Assembly: GCF_020180945.1 (NCBI RefSeq)
Contig: NZ_JAIPUL010000002.1
Coordinates: forward strand, 310,001 to 374,000
Length of the DNA: 64,000 bases
From: Lacticaseibacillus kribbianus
Lineage (GTDB): Bacteria > Bacillota > Bacilli > Lactobacillales > Lactobacillaceae
Direction: 5' to 3'
In this document: piece by piece, positions 16,720-26,178 of the stretch
How the letters are laid out: each line of letters opens with the position of its first letter
Numbering within the stretch: position 1 is the first letter of the stretch
Program-made: the position numbers and the translations under genes
The notes under the pieces: model-generated
What the model saw: only the letters and a program-made list of their open reading frames with translations
Told to the model about the DNA's origin: nothing
Databases searched by the model: none

Positions 16720-17322
16720 ATGAACCACTATTACACCAACGACCCGACCCTGGCGCATGATGAGCACCAGTTTTCCTTCGAGCTGGCCGGGCACAACCTG
16801 ACCTTCACCGCCGACAACGGCGTTTTCTCCAAGCACACCATCGACTTCGGCTCCCGCGTCCTGATCGACGTGGTCGCGGCGGACCCGGCCCTGGCCGCCG
16901 GACCGGTGCTCGACGTCGGCTGCGGCTACGGCCCCATCGGCCTGGCCCTGGCCGCGCACTTCAAAGACCGCCACGTCACCATGAGCGACGTCAACGAGCG
17001 CGCACTGGGCCTGGCGACCCGCAACGCGCAGGCCAACGGCATCGAGAACGTCACCATCCTCGAGTCCTCGGTGTACGACGCGATCGACGGCCAGTTCGGC
17101 GTCATCGTCACCAACCCGCCGGTGCGCGCGGGCAAGGCCGTCGTCACCGCCATTCTGAACGGCGCCTTCGACCACCTCGTACCTGGCGGCCAGCTCTTCG
17201 TGGTGCTCCAAAAGAAGCAGGGCGCGCCGTCCGCCCTGAAGACCATGAAGGAACGCTTCGGCGATGCCGCGGTGGTCAAAAAAGAGCACGGCTACTACAT
17301 CCTCAAGGCAACGCGGGCGTAA
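16720..17322 (+). CDS. RsmC-like class I SAM methyltransferase
   Basis: 200 residues. SAM-binding motif VLDVGCGYGPIG near residues 63-74 and catalytic NPPVRAGK near 131-138, typical of the rRNA guanine-N2 methyltransferase (RsmC) group. Its start HYYTNDP with HxxxExxxxL-like region is the common form in Firmicutes. Probable substrate is 16S rRNA; not shown by sequence alone. Seven bp after mprF, so likely in the same transcript. Confidence 0.85.
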   Translation: MNHYYTNDPTLAHDEHQFSFELAGHNLTFTADNGVFSKHTIDFGSRVLIDVVAADPALAAGPVLDVGCGYGPIGLALAAHFKDRHVTMSDVNERALGLATRNAQANGIENVTILESSVYDAIDGQFGVIVTNPPVRAGKAVVTAILNGAFDHLVPGGQLFVVLQKKQGAPSALKTMKERFGDAAVVKKEHGYYILKATRA

Positions 17323-17384
17323 GGCGCGCGGCAAGCGGGCGGTCCGCGGCAAGTGGGCCGCCTGCTTGCGTTCGGGGGCCAATC

Positions 17385-17420
17385 AAAAATCGCCGCTGCG
17401 GTGAGGCCGCAGCGGCGATT
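17385..17420 (-). terminator. Terminator of the PucR-type gene
   Basis: Stem AATCGCCGCTGCGG with complementary arm; T-run on the minus strand. Confidence 0.8.
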
Positions 17421-17445
17421 GGCGTAATCTATTGGGTGGGTTTGG

Positions 17446-18276
17446 TCAGCTCTGAATCAGCAGCGCGCACAGCACGAGGTCGTCCATCTGGCGGAGGTTG
17501 AAGCCGGTCTGGTGCTCGAACTTCTCCAGCCGGTACTGTAGGGTGTTGCGGTGCAAAAACAGCGCCTTGGCCGCCGCGGTCAGGTTGCCCTGCTCGCGGT
17601 ACAGCGCGGTGATCACGTCGGTCATCCCCGGGTCCTGCGCGATGACGCCGGCCAGCGCCTGCAGCAGCGGGCTTTGACGGCGCGCGGTGCGGGTGAGAAA
17701 GCTCAGGGCGCACTGCTGCGTGGTTGCCAGGCGCTGGGTGGTGCCGGCGGCCAGCCGCCGCTCCTCGGCGACCAGGCCCGGCAGGCTGTCGTCCACCGGC
17801 CAGGCGTGGCCGATGAACAGGCGCGTTTTGGTGTCGAAGTCCGAGTCGAGGGTGTCGAGGATGCCGGCGAGGTCGTCGGCACTGGCCGTGAAGCTCTCCG
17901 TCGGCTCGACCACCACGCCGCTGGACGCGGTGTCGAAAAAGCCGGTGACGGGGCTTGCAAACAGGCTGCACAGCGCCTCGAGCCACGCGCCGGGCGTCGC
18001 TTGGCTATTGTTGAGATCCACGTTAAAATAAAGCATGCGCACCGGGTGCGTGCTCGGCGCCAGCCCCTCGCCGCGCAAAAAGCGGGCCCATGGGTGCTGG
18101 CTTTGCGCCTGGGGCAACAGGGCCTTGACCAAAGCGACCTCGCGCGGCGTCAGCGCCTCGGCGTCGATGGCGACGATCTGCGCGTCGACGGTCACGACCA
18201 GCGCGTTTTCCGGAAAGGGCGGCGCCGTGATCACGGGCACCACCCGCTTGAGTAATGGTAGAATTGCGGCCATTGT
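17446..18276 (-). CDS. PucR/CdaR-type transcriptional regulator
   Basis: 276 residues. The C-terminal 60 residues are the PucR helix-turn-helix: GNLTAAAKALFLHRNTLQYR, with the HRNTLQYRLEKFE helix. The N-terminal 200 residues have no recognised sensor domain. Start chosen at the ATG of MAAILPLL, preceded by GGTGAG; the upstream in-frame ATG (MNVKVGET) has no ribosome binding site. Divergent from tadA. Target unknown. Confidence 0.75.
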   Translation of the reverse strand, partial: TMAAILPLLKRVVPVITAPPFPENALVVTVDAQIVAIDAEALTPREVALVKALLPQAQSQHPWARFLRGEGLAPSTHPVRMLYFNVDLNNSQATPGAWLEALCSLFASPVTGFFDTASSGVVVEPTESFTASADDLAGILDTLDSDFDTKTRLFIGHAWPVDDSLPGLVAEERRLAAGTTQRLATTQQCALSFLTRTARRQSPLLQALAGVIAQDPGMTDVITALYREQGNLTAAAKALFLHRNTLQYRLEKFEHQTGFNLRQMDDLVLCALLIQS

Positions 18277-18357
18277 CTCACCAACTTTCACGTTCATTGT
18301 AACAAAGAACGCGCCGCGCGACACGGCGGTTCGGCAGGAAAAACCTGGGAGGTCAGC

Positions 18358-18852
18358 TTGGAGCAGACAGAAATTGAGCACTACATGGGCCTGGCCCTCG
18401 AGGAGGCGCGGTGGGCCGGCTTGGTCGGCGAGGTGCCGATCGGCGCGGTTATCGTGCACGACGGGGTCGTGGTCGGGCGCGGGCACAACCTGCGCGAGCA
18501 CAGCCAAGACAGCACGCTGCACGCCGAGGTGCTGGCGATTCAGGAGGCCTGCGCGACCCTCGGCTCCTGGCGCCTTGAGGACTGCGACCTGTTCGTCACC
18601 CTCGAGCCGTGCCCGATGTGCGCCGGCGCGATGATCAACGCGCGGGTGCGGCGCTGCTACTACGGCGCGGCGGACCCCAAGGCCGGCGTGGCCGGGACGC
18701 TTTTGAACCTGCTGGCGGACCCGCGGTTCAACCACCAGGTGGCCGTGGTGCCCGGCGTCCGCGAGGCGGAGGCCGCAGCGCTGCTGCAGGAGTTCTTCCG
18801 CGCGATTCGCGCTAAGCGCAAGGCGGCCAAGAAGGCGAAGCGCGGCGAGTAG
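18358..18852 (+). CDS. tadA: tRNA adenosine(34) deaminase TadA
   Basis: 164 residues. Deaminates A34 to inosine in tRNA-Arg(ACG); that tRNA is present at 57981. Zinc and catalytic motifs are intact: HAE near residue 60 and PCPMC near 90. Start is TTG 18358 after GGGAGGTC. The C-terminus is a Lys/Arg-rich tail. tadA before ffs and dnaX is the common Lactobacillales order; here an acetyltransferase gene is inserted on the other strand. Confidence 0.93.
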   Translation: MEQTEIEHYMGLALEEARWAGLVGEVPIGAVIVHDGVVVGRGHNLREHSQDSTLHAEVLAIQEACATLGSWRLEDCDLFVTLEPCPMCAGAMINARVRRCYYGAADPKAGVAGTLLNLLADPRFNHQVAVVPGVREAEAAALLQEFFRAIRAKRKAAKKAKRGE

Positions 18853-18919
18853 GCCGCGGGGAGACGGCGAGTCGTCGTGTGTGAGCGGCCGGCGGTGCGC
18901 CCGGGCGCTAGGTGCTGCC

Positions 18920-19462
18920 TCAGCGGTCGGCCGCCTGCTGGCGCAGCTTGGCCATCACCACTGTGGTGATCGGCACGCCTTTTTCGAGGTGCTCGGCCTC
19001 AAGCCGGCCCTCCTCGTGCATGCCCAGGCGCAGCATCACGCGCCCGGAGCGCGGGTTTGTCGCGTCGTGCATCGCCTCGACGCGCAGGACGCCGAGCAGG
19101 TCGAAGCACAGGGCCATCACGGCCGCGGCGGCCTCGGTCGCGTAGCCGTGGCCCCAGTAAGCCGGATCCAGCAGGTAGCCGATCTCCGCCTTGCGGTTTT
19201 TCTCGTCGGCGTGCAGTTCGGCCGCGCCGATCAGCTCGTTGTTCAGCGTGACGGCGAACTTGCCAAGCGGCTGGCCCATCCAGTAGTCGGCGAGCCCGGC
19301 GTACGCCGCGTCCAGGGTCGGGTAGTTGATTGAAAATTCGGCGACCTTTTCCTGGCTGCCGATTTCGTACAGGCGCTTGGCGTCTTCGAGTTGGAACGGG
19401 CGCAGGACTAGGTGCTGGGTGCGCAGGGTCTGGTGTTTGAGTAGGGTGACGCTGTAAGACAT
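18920..19462 (-). CDS. RimJ/RimL-type GNAT acetyltransferase
   Basis: 180 residues. Begins with LRTQHLVLRPFQLEDAKRLY, the usual opening of the RimJ branch, and has IGYLLDPAYWGHGYATEA as the acetyl-CoA site (Q/RxxGxA form GHGYAT). These enzymes acetylate protein N-termini or small molecules; target unknown. Start ATG after AAGGGAG. Lies between tadA and the SRP RNA, pointing against both. Confidence 0.8.
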   Translation of the reverse strand: MSYSVTLLKHQTLRTQHLVLRPFQLEDAKRLYEIGSQEKVAEFSINYPTLDAAYAGLADYWMGQPLGKFAVTLNNELIGAAELHADEKNRKAEIGYLLDPAYWGHGYATEAAAAVMALCFDLLGVLRVEAMHDATNPRSGRVMLRLGMHEEGRLEAEHLEKGVPITTVVMAKLRQQAADR

Positions 19463-19504
19463 GGAACCACTCCCTTCGAGTTATGGCCATTATCGAACCC
19501 GGGC

Positions 19505-19533
19505 TGGTCAAAAGCAACCGAAACGGGTATACT
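19505..19533 (+). promoter_or_regulatory. Promoter of the SRP RNA gene
   Basis: TGGTCA, 17-bp spacer, TATACT. Confidence 0.55.
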
Positions 19534-19539
19534 TATTCT

Positions 19540-19632
19540 TGCCGAAAGGCCTTGAGGCAATGACCGCCTTTCGAATTGTGTCAGGTCCGGAAGGAAGCAG
19601 CACTAAGAATCGTCGGTCATGTGCCTTAAGTT
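19540..19632 (+). ncRNA. ffs: Signal recognition particle RNA, small bacterial type
   Basis: The conserved domain IV core GTCAGGTCCGGAAGGAAGCA lies at 19580-19599 and is enclosed by a long helix (GGCAATGACCG with CGGTCATGTGCC). The RNA binds Ffh and directs membrane proteins to SecYEG. Ends are estimated from the helix and promoter position. The position before dnaX is usual in lactobacilli. Confidence 0.93.
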
Positions 19633-19647
19633 TTATAGTCAATGAGC

Positions 19648-19677
19648 CCGGCCACCGAATGGATGGCCGGTTTTTTT
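19648..19677 (+). terminator. Terminator of ffs
   Basis: Stem CCGGCCA / TGGCCGG, then seven T. Confidence 0.9.
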
Positions 19678-19681
19678 GACC

Positions 19682-20110
19682 CCAGAGCGGAGAAGCGCGG
19701 GCTTAGGCCACCGGGCAGCGTAAGGCGGGGCATTGGGCCGCACTTTGGCCCAGTGGCCCGCCTTAGCTGGACGAGTGGCCGTTGCGCTTCGCAGCTCGAC
19801 GTCAATCCAGAGCGGAGCGGGGCGCACTTAGCGGGCCGCATAGCGTAGCGCCGGCGCTTGGGGCGTGCTTTGCCCCGAGTGCCGGTGGTAGCTAGGCGAG
19901 CCCGCGTTGCCCCGCGGAGCTCGACGCCAATTCAGAGCGGAGCAAGGCGGGTGCGCCGGTCGGGCAGCGTAAGCCTGGTGCTTGGGCCGTACTTTGGCCC
20001 GAGTGCCAGGCTTAGCTGGACGAACCGGCGTTGCCCCGCGGAGCTCGACGTCAATCCAGAGCGGAGCGGGGCGCACTTAGCCGGGTGGCCAGCGAAGCCC
20101 GGCGCCAATT
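19682..20110 (+). repeat. Family-1 repeat array, three full units and one partial
   Basis: Units 19682-19806, 19807-19931, 19932-20055 and a truncated fourth from 20056. The array starts 4 bp after the ffs terminator T-run. Outer stems differ but pair in each unit: GAAGCGC/GCGCTTC, GCGGGGC/GCCCCGC, while unit 3 has lost part of it (GCAAGGC facing GCCCCGC). Second stems: GGCCAC/GTGGCC, GCGGGC/GCCCGC, GCCGGT/ACCGGC. Apical loops: GCACTTT, GTGCTTT, GTACTTT. Confidence 0.85.
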
Positions 20111-20251
20111 TCCAAGCAGCGCCGGCCGCGCTCGGCGGCCGCTTTTCCCTCACGTCAGCCCCCGCATTTTCACTTCCCCCGCTGCGTGTTTGCGCCCCCG
20201 AATCGGGCGGCCGTGTGGTACACTTGAACGAGTACAGAAAGGATGAGTCAG

Positions 20252-21931
20252 GTGAGTTACCAAGCCTTATACCGCGTCTGGCGGCCCCAGACCTTCGCGG
20301 ATGTGATCGGCCAGACCGCCATCACAACCACGCTCAAGAACGCCTTGGTGACAGGGCAGACCAGCCACGCCTACCTGTTTTGCGGCCCGCGCGGCACCGG
20401 GAAAACCTCGGTGGCCAAAATCCTGGCCAAGGCGCTCAACTGCGAGCACCTGCAGGACGGCGAGCCCGACAACACCTGCGAGATGTGCCTGGCGATCAAC
20501 AACGGCAGCCTGACGGACGTGATCGAGATCGATGCGGCGTCCAACAACGGCGTCGACGAGATCCGCGACATCCGCGACAAGGCCAAGTACGCGCCGACAC
20601 TAGGCCGCGTCAAGGTCTACATCATCGACGAAGTCCACATGCTGTCGACCGGCGCGTTCAACGCGTTGCTCAAAACGCTGGAGGAGCCGCCGGCGCACGT
20701 GGTGTTCATCCTGGCCACCACGGAGCCGCAGAAGATTCCGGCGACCATCATCTCCCGGACTCAGCGGTTCGATTTTCGCCGCATCACGGCCGACGACATC
20801 GTCGGCCGCATGGCCTACATCCTGGACGACAAGGGCATCACCTACGACCAGGCGGCGCTTGGCATCATCGCCAAGGCCGCGGAGGGCGGGATGCGCGACG
20901 CCCTGTCAATCCTCGATCAGGTGCTGTCGTTCGGCCAGAACCACGTGACGGTGGAAAACGCGCTGGATGTCACCGGCGGCGTGGCGGTCACGCAGCTTGG
21001 CGCCTACCTGACCGCCGTGGCCAAGGGCGAGTCCGCCCAGGCGCTCGAGGCCATCGAGCAGCTTCTGGCCTCGGGCAAGGACGCCGGGCGGCTGCTCGAC
21101 GACCTGATCGGTTACCTGCGTGACCTGCTGGTGTTCCAGCAGGCGCCAAGCCTGGTCGGCGAGACCAGCGCGCTTCAGGACAGCCACTTCAAGGACCTGG
21201 CGCAGGCGCTCGCGCCGGCCAAGCTGTACCACATGATTAATGTGCTGAACGAGACGCAGGGCCAGCTTCGGCTGACCAACCACCCGACGCTGTACCTAGA
21301 GGTCGCCACCGTGCGGCTGGGCGAGGCCCCGGCGCAAGCCACGGCCGCTACGCCGCAGCCCGCGGCCCCGAGCGCGGACGTCGCCGCGCTTGAGGCGCAG
21401 GTCAAGCACCTGCAAGACACCGTGGCCACGCTGCAGGCAAGCGGCGCGACGGCGACCGCGGCGCCGCGGCAGAAGCCGGCGCCCAAAAAGCACGTCCAGG
21501 TCAACAAGGCCCAGATTTACCCAGTTTTGGGTGCGGCGACCAAGGCCGACCTGCTCAAGGTCAAGGACATCTGGCCGGACCTGCTCAACATGCTGTCGGT
21601 GACCAAGCGGGCGATGATGCGCATCTCCGAGCCCGTCGCGGCCAGCCCGACCGGCGTGATCGTCAGCTTCGCCTACGACATTCTGGTCGAGCGGGCGATG
21701 AACGACGCGGCCCTGATGACCGAGCTGGAAAGCGCCTTGAACCGCCTGATGGGCGACCCGCTCAAGGTGGTTTTGGTTCAAAAAGACGAGTGGCCGCGCG
21801 TGCGCAAGGCCTACTTGCAGGAGATGGGCGCGCCGAAGGCCAAGGCGGCCAAGCCGGCGGCCGACCCGGTGGTGAAGACGATCACCGACATGTTCGGCGA
21901 CGCAGACAACGTGGCAATCAAAAATGACTAG
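20252..21931 (+). CDS. dnaX: DNA polymerase III subunits gamma/tau
   Basis: 559 residues from the GTG at 20252; an ATG 9 bp upstream overlaps the AGAAAGGATG ribosome binding site and would add three residues. Clamp-loader ATPase: Walker [10 protein letters not shown] near 44-52, zinc-binding cysteines (C, then CEMC) near 64-79, DEVHM near 118, sensor 1 ATTEPQ, then a Pro/Ala linker (about 365-420) and the tau-specific C-terminal domain. Loads the beta clamp and binds polymerase and helicase. First gene of the dnaX-ybaB-recR group. Confidence 0.95.
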   Translation: MSYQALYRVWRPQTFADVIGQTAITTTLKNALVTGQTSHAYLFCGPRGTGKTSVAKILAKALNCEHLQDGEPDNTCEMCLAINNGSLTDVIEIDAASNNGVDEIRDIRDKAKYAPTLGRVKVYIIDEVHMLSTGAFNALLKTLEEPPAHVVFILATTEPQKIPATIISRTQRFDFRRITADDIVGRMAYILDDKGITYDQAALGIIAKAAEGGMRDALSILDQVLSFGQNHVTVENALDVTGGVAVTQLGAYLTAVAKGESAQALEAIEQLLASGKDAGRLLDDLIGYLRDLLVFQQAPSLVGETSALQDSHFKDLAQALAPAKLYHMINVLNETQGQLRLTNHPTLYLEVATVRLGEAPAQATAATPQPAAPSADVAALEAQVKHLQDTVATLQASGATATAAPRQKPAPKKHVQVNKAQIYPVLGAATKADLLKVKDIWPDLLNMLSVTKRAMMRISEPVAASPTGVIVSFAYDILVERAMNDAALMTELESALNRLMGDPLKVVLVQKDEWPRVRKAYLQEMGAPKAKAAKPAADPVVKTITDMFGDADNVAIKND

Positions 21932-21945
21932 AAGAGGATGATATT

Positions 21946-22254
21946 ATGCGTGGAATGGGCAATATGCAGGGCATGATGAAGCAGATGAAGAAGCTCCAAA
22001 AGGAAATGACCGAGGCGCAAGACGAGCTGAACCAGACCGAGTTCACCGCAAGCTCCGCCAGCGACATGGTCACGACCACCTTCACCGGCGACAAGAAGCT
22101 CAAGGACATCCAGATCAAGCCGGAGGCCATCGACCCAGACGACCCGGACATGCTCCAGGATCTGATCATCGAGGCGGTCAACGCGACGCTGACCCAGGTC
22201 GACACCGCCACCCAGGCCAAGATGGGCAAGTACACCCGCGGCCTGGGGATGTAG
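21946..22254 (+). CDS. YbaB/EbfC family nucleoid-associated protein
   Basis: 102 residues. Starts [20 protein letters not shown], the Met-rich amphipathic opening of the family, followed by a compact alpha-beta domain. Binds DNA as a dimer in other bacteria. Start ATG after AGAGGATG, 14 bp after dnaX; conserved dnaX-ybaB-recR order. Confidence 0.93.
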   Translation: MRGMGNMQGMMKQMKKLQKEMTEAQDELNQTEFTASSASDMVTTTFTGDKKLKDIQIKPEAIDPDDPDMLQDLIIEAVNATLTQVDTATQAKMGKYTRGLGM

Positions 22255-22549
22255 CCAGACGCCAGCGCAAGCGCGTCTTCGGGCGGTCGTGCGCGACCGG
22301 CGAGTGAACGCCAAGGACACCAGATGATTCGAGTCCGTCGACCGGCGTCGCCGGCACGCGTGTGTGAGGGCCCAACCGGCCATCGCGGCGCTGCGGTGGC
22401 ATCGTGGCTCGGATTACGCATGCCCCTTGATGCCGCATCACACAGATGCCTGGCGGAGGCGCGAGCCGGCCCGCCCCGGAGCCGGAAGTTCCGGCCGGTC
22501 CGCGCCGGAGCCCGTCCCCAGAGCCGCCGCGTCAGTAAGGAGGAACCAG
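22255..22549. other. Non-coding interval between ybaB and recR with a repeat remnant
   Basis: 295 bp, longer than usual for this gene pair. The part from about 22450 to 22520 (GGCGGAGGCGCGAGCCGGCC, then CCGGAGCCGGAAGTTCCGG) resembles one end of the family-2 element at 5559-5774. No coding frame with a ribosome binding site until recR. Confidence 0.4.
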
Positions 22550-23149
22550 ATGCAGTACCCAGAACCGATCGCCAAGCTGATCGACAGTTACATGAAGCTG
22601 CCGGGAATCGGCAGCAAAACCGCAACGCGCCTGGCGTTTTACACCATCGACATGAACCGAGACGACGTCGAGGGATTCGCCAAGAGCCTGACCGCCGCCA
22701 AGAACGACCTGCACTACTGCACGGTCTGCGGCAACATCACGGACACCGAGCCCTGCGAGATCTGCCGCGACCAAAGCCGCGACCAGACCACAATCCTGGT
22801 GGTCGAGCAGCCCAAGGACGTGATGAGCATCGACCGCACCAACGAGTACCACGGCCTCTACCACGTGCTGCACGGGGTGCTCAGCCCAATCGAGGGCCGC
22901 GGCCCGGAGGATCTCAACATCGAGAGCCTGATCAAGCGGCTGCAGGCCCACCCGGAGGTCAAGGAACTGATCGTCGCGACCAACGCGACGCCGGAGGGCG
23001 AGGCGACCGCGCAGTACCTAGCGCGGCTGATCAAGCCGGCCAAAATCAAGGTCACCCGGCTGGCGCACGGGCTGGCCGTCGGGTCGGACATCGAGTACGC
23101 CGACGAGATGACGCTGCTCAAGGCCGTCGAGGGCCGCACCGAACTCTAA
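22550..23149 (+). CDS. recR: Recombination protein RecR
   Basis: 199 residues, normal length. Helix-hairpin-helix [13 protein letters not shown] near residue 15, four-Cys zinc finger CTVC/CEIC near 56-71, Toprim domain with VVEQPKD and the [12 protein letters not shown] stretch. Acts with RecF/RecO to load RecA at gaps. Start ATG after AAGGAGG; the open frame extends far upstream without a start signal. Confidence 0.95.
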   Translation: MQYPEPIAKLIDSYMKLPGIGSKTATRLAFYTIDMNRDDVEGFAKSLTAAKNDLHYCTVCGNITDTEPCEICRDQSRDQTTILVVEQPKDVMSIDRTNEYHGLYHVLHGVLSPIEGRGPEDLNIESLIKRLQAHPEVKELIVATNATPEGEATAQYLARLIKPAKIKVTRLAHGLAVGSDIEYADEMTLLKAVEGRTEL

Positions 23150-23166
23150 GAAAGCAGGCGAGGGCC

Positions 23167-23448
23167 ATGTTTTTCCACAAACGTCCAGACATTAAGCTGG
23201 AGGCGGACCGCGAGCTGATGACCACGGTCTACCGCGTCCGCGACCGGATGACGGCGCAGCGCAAGCTGGTCGCCACCTTCCGCGAGGTCGACGCGGCCAC
23301 ACGCGCGCAGGTCAACCTGCAGGAGGGGCTGTTCGACTTCCTGCACCGCCAGGCCCGCGTGCGCGAGGTCTCCGGCGCCTTGGTCGCCGAGATGGCGGCC
23401 CAGCAGCTCCAGGAGGACAACCAGAGCTGGCAGGGCGGCAAGAACTGA
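23167..23448 (+). CDS. YaaL-type DUF2508 protein
   Basis: 93 residues, helical, charged. Position between recR and tmk and length match B. subtilis YaaL (DUF2508), whose function is unknown. Start ATG 23167, 17 bp after recR. GC-rich hairpins, but no T-run, separate it from tmk. Confidence 0.8.
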   Translation: MFFHKRPDIKLEADRELMTTVYRVRDRMTAQRKLVATFREVDAATRAQVNLQEGLFDFLHRQARVREVSGALVAEMAAQQLQEDNQSWQGGKN

Positions 23449-23606
23449 TGACGCAACGGCGCGGCCGGGGTGCCTCTTCCAAAAAAGGGGACCTCGGCCG
23501 CGCCGCGCGTCGCCACGCTTTTTGTGCGGCGACCGGCGCTTATCTGGGTGCAATCGGCGCCTAATTCAAGTACACTAAAGATATTGACGAGAAAGAGGGC
23601 AATGTT

Positions 23607-24254
23607 TTGGCAGGCACATTCATCACGTTCGAGGGCCCCGATGGCGCGGGCAAAACCAGTGTCTTGAAGGCGCTGATTCCCAAGCTTCAGGCGCACTTGA
23701 GCCGACCGGTGCGCCTGACGCGCGAGCCCGGCGGCGCCAAGATCTCCGAGGCGATTCGGGAGCTGATCCTGGATCCGGCCAACACCGAGATGGATGCGCG
23801 CACCGAGGCCCTGCTGTACGCGGCGTCGCGGCGCCAGCACCTGCGCGAGGTGATCCGCCCTGCGCTTGCGGCCGGCGAAATCGTGATCTGCGACCGCTTC
23901 GTCGACAGCTCAGTGGCCTACCAGGGCGCCGGGCGCCAGATCGGCGAGGCGGCGGTGCTCGAGATGAACCAGTTCGCCACGGAGGGCCTGGCACCGGTGC
24001 GCACGCTGTACCTGGACGTGCCGAGCTCGACGGGCCTGGCCCGCATCGAGGCGCACCGCGGCGACCGCCAGTACGACCGGCTGGACCGGGAGTCCATCGC
24101 CTTTCACGAGCGGGTGCGCGGCGCGTACCTGCGGCTGGCGGCGCAGGAGCCCGGCCGCATCGTCACGATTGACGCCACCAAGCCGCTTGCCCAAGTCGTT
24201 GAGGATTGTCTGAACACGTTGCACTCGGTTTTGGCCGCGAGCTGGCTGGCTTAG
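23607..24254 (+). CDS. tmk: Thymidylate kinase
   Basis: 215 residues. P-loop FEGPDGAGKTS at residues 8-18, DR(F/Y) motif CDRFVDSSVAYQGAGR near 92-106 and the LID region RGDRQYDRLDRE. Phosphorylates dTMP to dTDP. The start is TTG 23607 after AAGAGGGC; the ATG at 23602 is out of frame. Followed 23 bp later by darA. Confidence 0.94.
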   Translation: MAGTFITFEGPDGAGKTSVLKALIPKLQAHLSRPVRLTREPGGAKISEAIRELILDPANTEMDARTEALLYAASRRQHLREVIRPALAAGEIVICDRFVDSSVAYQGAGRQIGEAAVLEMNQFATEGLAPVRTLYLDVPSSTGLARIEAHRGDRQYDRLDRESIAFHERVRGAYLRLAAQEPGRIVTIDATKPLAQVVEDCLNTLHSVLAASWLA

Positions 24255-24277
24255 CGGTCTGGAAAGGAAGTAAGCCC

Positions 24278-24607
24278 ATGAAGTTGATTCTAGCCATCGT
24301 CCAAGATAAGGACGCTAACCTGCTGTCGAGCGAGTTCATCGATGCCAATGTTCGGGCCACCAAGCTTTCGACCACCGGCGGCTTCCTGAAGTCGGGCAAC
24401 ACCACGTTCATCATCGGGATCGACGACGACCGCGTGCCCGAGGTGCTCCAGATCATCAAGGAGTCCGCGCAGACCCGCGAGCAGTTCATGACCCCGCCGG
24501 TCAACCTGGACGCGACGTCCGATTCGACCATGGCCTACCCGATCGAGGTCCAGGTCGGCGGCGCCACCGTGTTCGTGCTGCCGGTTGACGCGTTCCACCA
24601 CTTCTGA
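24278..24607 (+). CDS. darA: PII-like c-di-AMP-binding protein DarA (YaaQ)
   Basis: 109 residues. The family pattern is clear: MKLILAIVQDKDANLL, RATKLSTTGGFLKSGNTT (the c-di-AMP loop), GIDDDRVPEVL. Trimeric signal receptor that binds cyclic di-AMP in Gram-positives. Start ATG after AAAGGAAG; the upstream open frame is not used. Stop overlaps the holB start by one base (TGATG). Confidence 0.93.
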   Translation: MKLILAIVQDKDANLLSSEFIDANVRATKLSTTGGFLKSGNTTFIIGIDDDRVPEVLQIIKESAQTREQFMTPPVNLDATSDSTMAYPIEVQVGGATVFVLPVDAFHHF

Positions 24608-25581
24608 TGCCGAACGTGGAGACGCTGCAGCCGGGGCTCACCCGCCAGTTCGACCGGGTCATTGAAGCGGGTCAGCTGAGCCAGGCCTACATTTTCAGCG
24701 GGCCCTCGGGGACAGGCAAGGCGCAGTTCGCCCAGTGGTTGGCGATGCGCCTATTTTGTCAGGACCTGCAGGACGGGCAGCCCTGCGGCAAGTGCCCGGA
24801 GTGCTCGCGCATCCTGTCGGAGAACCACCCGGACGTCGTGTGGCTGAGAAGCGACGCCAAGAGCATCAAGGTCGACGACGTGCGGACGCTCAAGCAGGAG
24901 ATGAGCAAAAGCGGCGTGGAGGGCTCTCGGCGCGTGTTCGTCATCACGGACGCCGAGCGCCTGACCCCGGGCGCGGCCAACAGCCTGCTGAAGTTCTACG
25001 AGGAGCCGGTGCCGGGGATGCTGATTATCCTGACCACGGCGGCCAAAAACCAGCTGCTGCCGACCATCCTGTCGCGCGCCCAGATCATCAACTTTCCGGC
25101 CCCGGCGCGCGATCAGGTGATCGCGACGCTGGTGTCCGGCGGCGTCAACCAGGCGCTGGCGCAGGTGGCCGCCCACCTGACGGTCGCCCCGGCGGCCGGG
25201 CAGGCACTGGCTGAGGACCCATCCTTTGCCGCCCGCATCGACAAGGTGCTGGGGCTGGTCGAAAGCCTCGCCGCGGGCGACCCCGCGGCCTTCGTGCAGG
25301 TGCAGACCGACCTGGTGCCGCTGGCCAAAACCCCGCCGGAGCAGGAGCAGACGCTCGCGCTGTTGGCCCTGGCCTACGCCGATGCGCTGAACCTGCACTA
25401 CGAGGTCAACACGACCCCGGCGTTCGGCCACGACGCCCGCGTCGCCCGCCTGGCGGGCCGAAGCGCGCGCACCCTGAGCGCGGGCCTGGCCGCCGTCCTG
25501 GCCGCCCAGATTCGCCTGCGCCAAAACGTCACCTTCCAGTCGGCCACCGAGGCGCTGGTGGTGACGCTGGGCCGTGGGTGA
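24607..25581 (+). CDS. holB: DNA polymerase III subunit delta-prime
   Basis: 324 residues. Clamp-loader ATPase fold: FSGPSGTGKAQFAQWLA near residues 31-47 and zinc-binding cysteines CGKCPECSRI near 59-68. Delta-prime is the stator of the clamp loader. Translationally coupled to darA. The tail differs from DnaX in having no tau extension. Confidence 0.93.
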   Translation: MPNVETLQPGLTRQFDRVIEAGQLSQAYIFSGPSGTGKAQFAQWLAMRLFCQDLQDGQPCGKCPECSRILSENHPDVVWLRSDAKSIKVDDVRTLKQEMSKSGVEGSRRVFVITDAERLTPGAANSLLKFYEEPVPGMLIILTTAAKNQLLPTILSRAQIINFPAPARDQVIATLVSGGVNQALAQVAAHLTVAPAAGQALAEDPSFAARIDKVLGLVESLAAGDPAAFVQVQTDLVPLAKTPPEQEQTLALLALAYADALNLHYEVNTTPAFGHDARVARLAGRSARTLSAGLAAVLAAQIRLRQNVTFQSATEALVVTLGRG

Positions 25582-25839
25582 GGCGGCGCGCCGGAACCAT
25601 GGAAGCGGCCGGTTGCCTGCAGTCGCGCCGGTGATCGGTCATGATGGTCGCGATAGTCGCGAAGTTAGCAGAGCCAGATCGGGCCGCCAACTTTGCAGGG
25701 CGGAGGCACGGCCGGCCGCCGAATCCCGTAGCTGGAGGCAGTGACCGGCCGTGCCGGCGCCCGGGCCGTTAGGTTTTGCTGGCGGTTGGCGGCCGCAAGT
25801 CACAGGTCACATCGAGTCACAAGTAGTGGAGGTGAGCCC
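25582..25839. repeat. Structured intergenic element before yabA
   Basis: 258 bp separate holB from yabA, usually tightly linked. GGCCGCCAAC (25682-25691) pairs with GTTGGCGGCC (25785-25794); inside, GGCACGGCCGG (25705-25715) pairs with CCGGCCGTGCC (25745-25755). The stretch GCAGGGCGGAGGC matches the end of the family-2 element. Probably a divergent member. Confidence 0.55.
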
Positions 25840-26178
25840 ATGGAGAAGAAAGACCTCTATGACGGCTTTTTGCAGTTAGAACACGAGACGTCGGCCATCC
25901 TGGCCCAGCTGTCCGCGCTGAAGGCGGACATGGCCGGGGTGCTGGAGAAGAACGCGGAGCTTGAGATCGAGAACCGCCACCTGCGCGAGCACTTGGAGGA
26001 GCTGCAGAAGAACGGCGACCACAAGTCAACGGGCGCCGTCGAGCTGTCCAAGTCCAAGCTGAACCTGGAGAACCTGTACGAGGAGGGCTTCCACGTCTGC
26101 CCGTACATGTACGGCCAGCGCCGCGTCAACGATGAGCCGTGCGCCTTTTGCGTCGACATCATCTACGGTGAGCACTGA
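25840..26178 (+). CDS. yabA: Replication initiation control protein YabA
   Basis: 112 residues. N-terminal leucine-zipper helix (about 1-60) for tetramer formation and a C-terminal zinc site: H-x-C-P-Y near 84 and C-x-x-C (CAFC) near 101. YabA binds DnaA and DnaN and limits re-initiation. Start ATG after GTGGAGGTG. Overlaps rsmI by one base. Confidence 0.93.
   Translation: MEKKDLYDGFLQLEHETSAILAQLSALKADMAGVLEKNAELEIENRHLREHLEELQKNGDHKSTGAVELSKSKLNLENLYEEGFHVCPYMYGQRRVNDEPCAFCVDIIYGEH

Noticed and set aside
19682-20110. Family-1 array considered as CRISPR
   Set aside because: Unit is about 125 bp, fully repeated and palindromic, with no spacers and no cas genes.
22324-23448. Open frame overlapping recR and yaaL in another phase
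   Set aside because: Arg/Pro-rich shadow of recR without a start signal.
23457-23545. Hairpins between yaaL and tmk as terminator
   Set aside because: Stems are strong but lack a T-run; the genes may still be co-transcribed.
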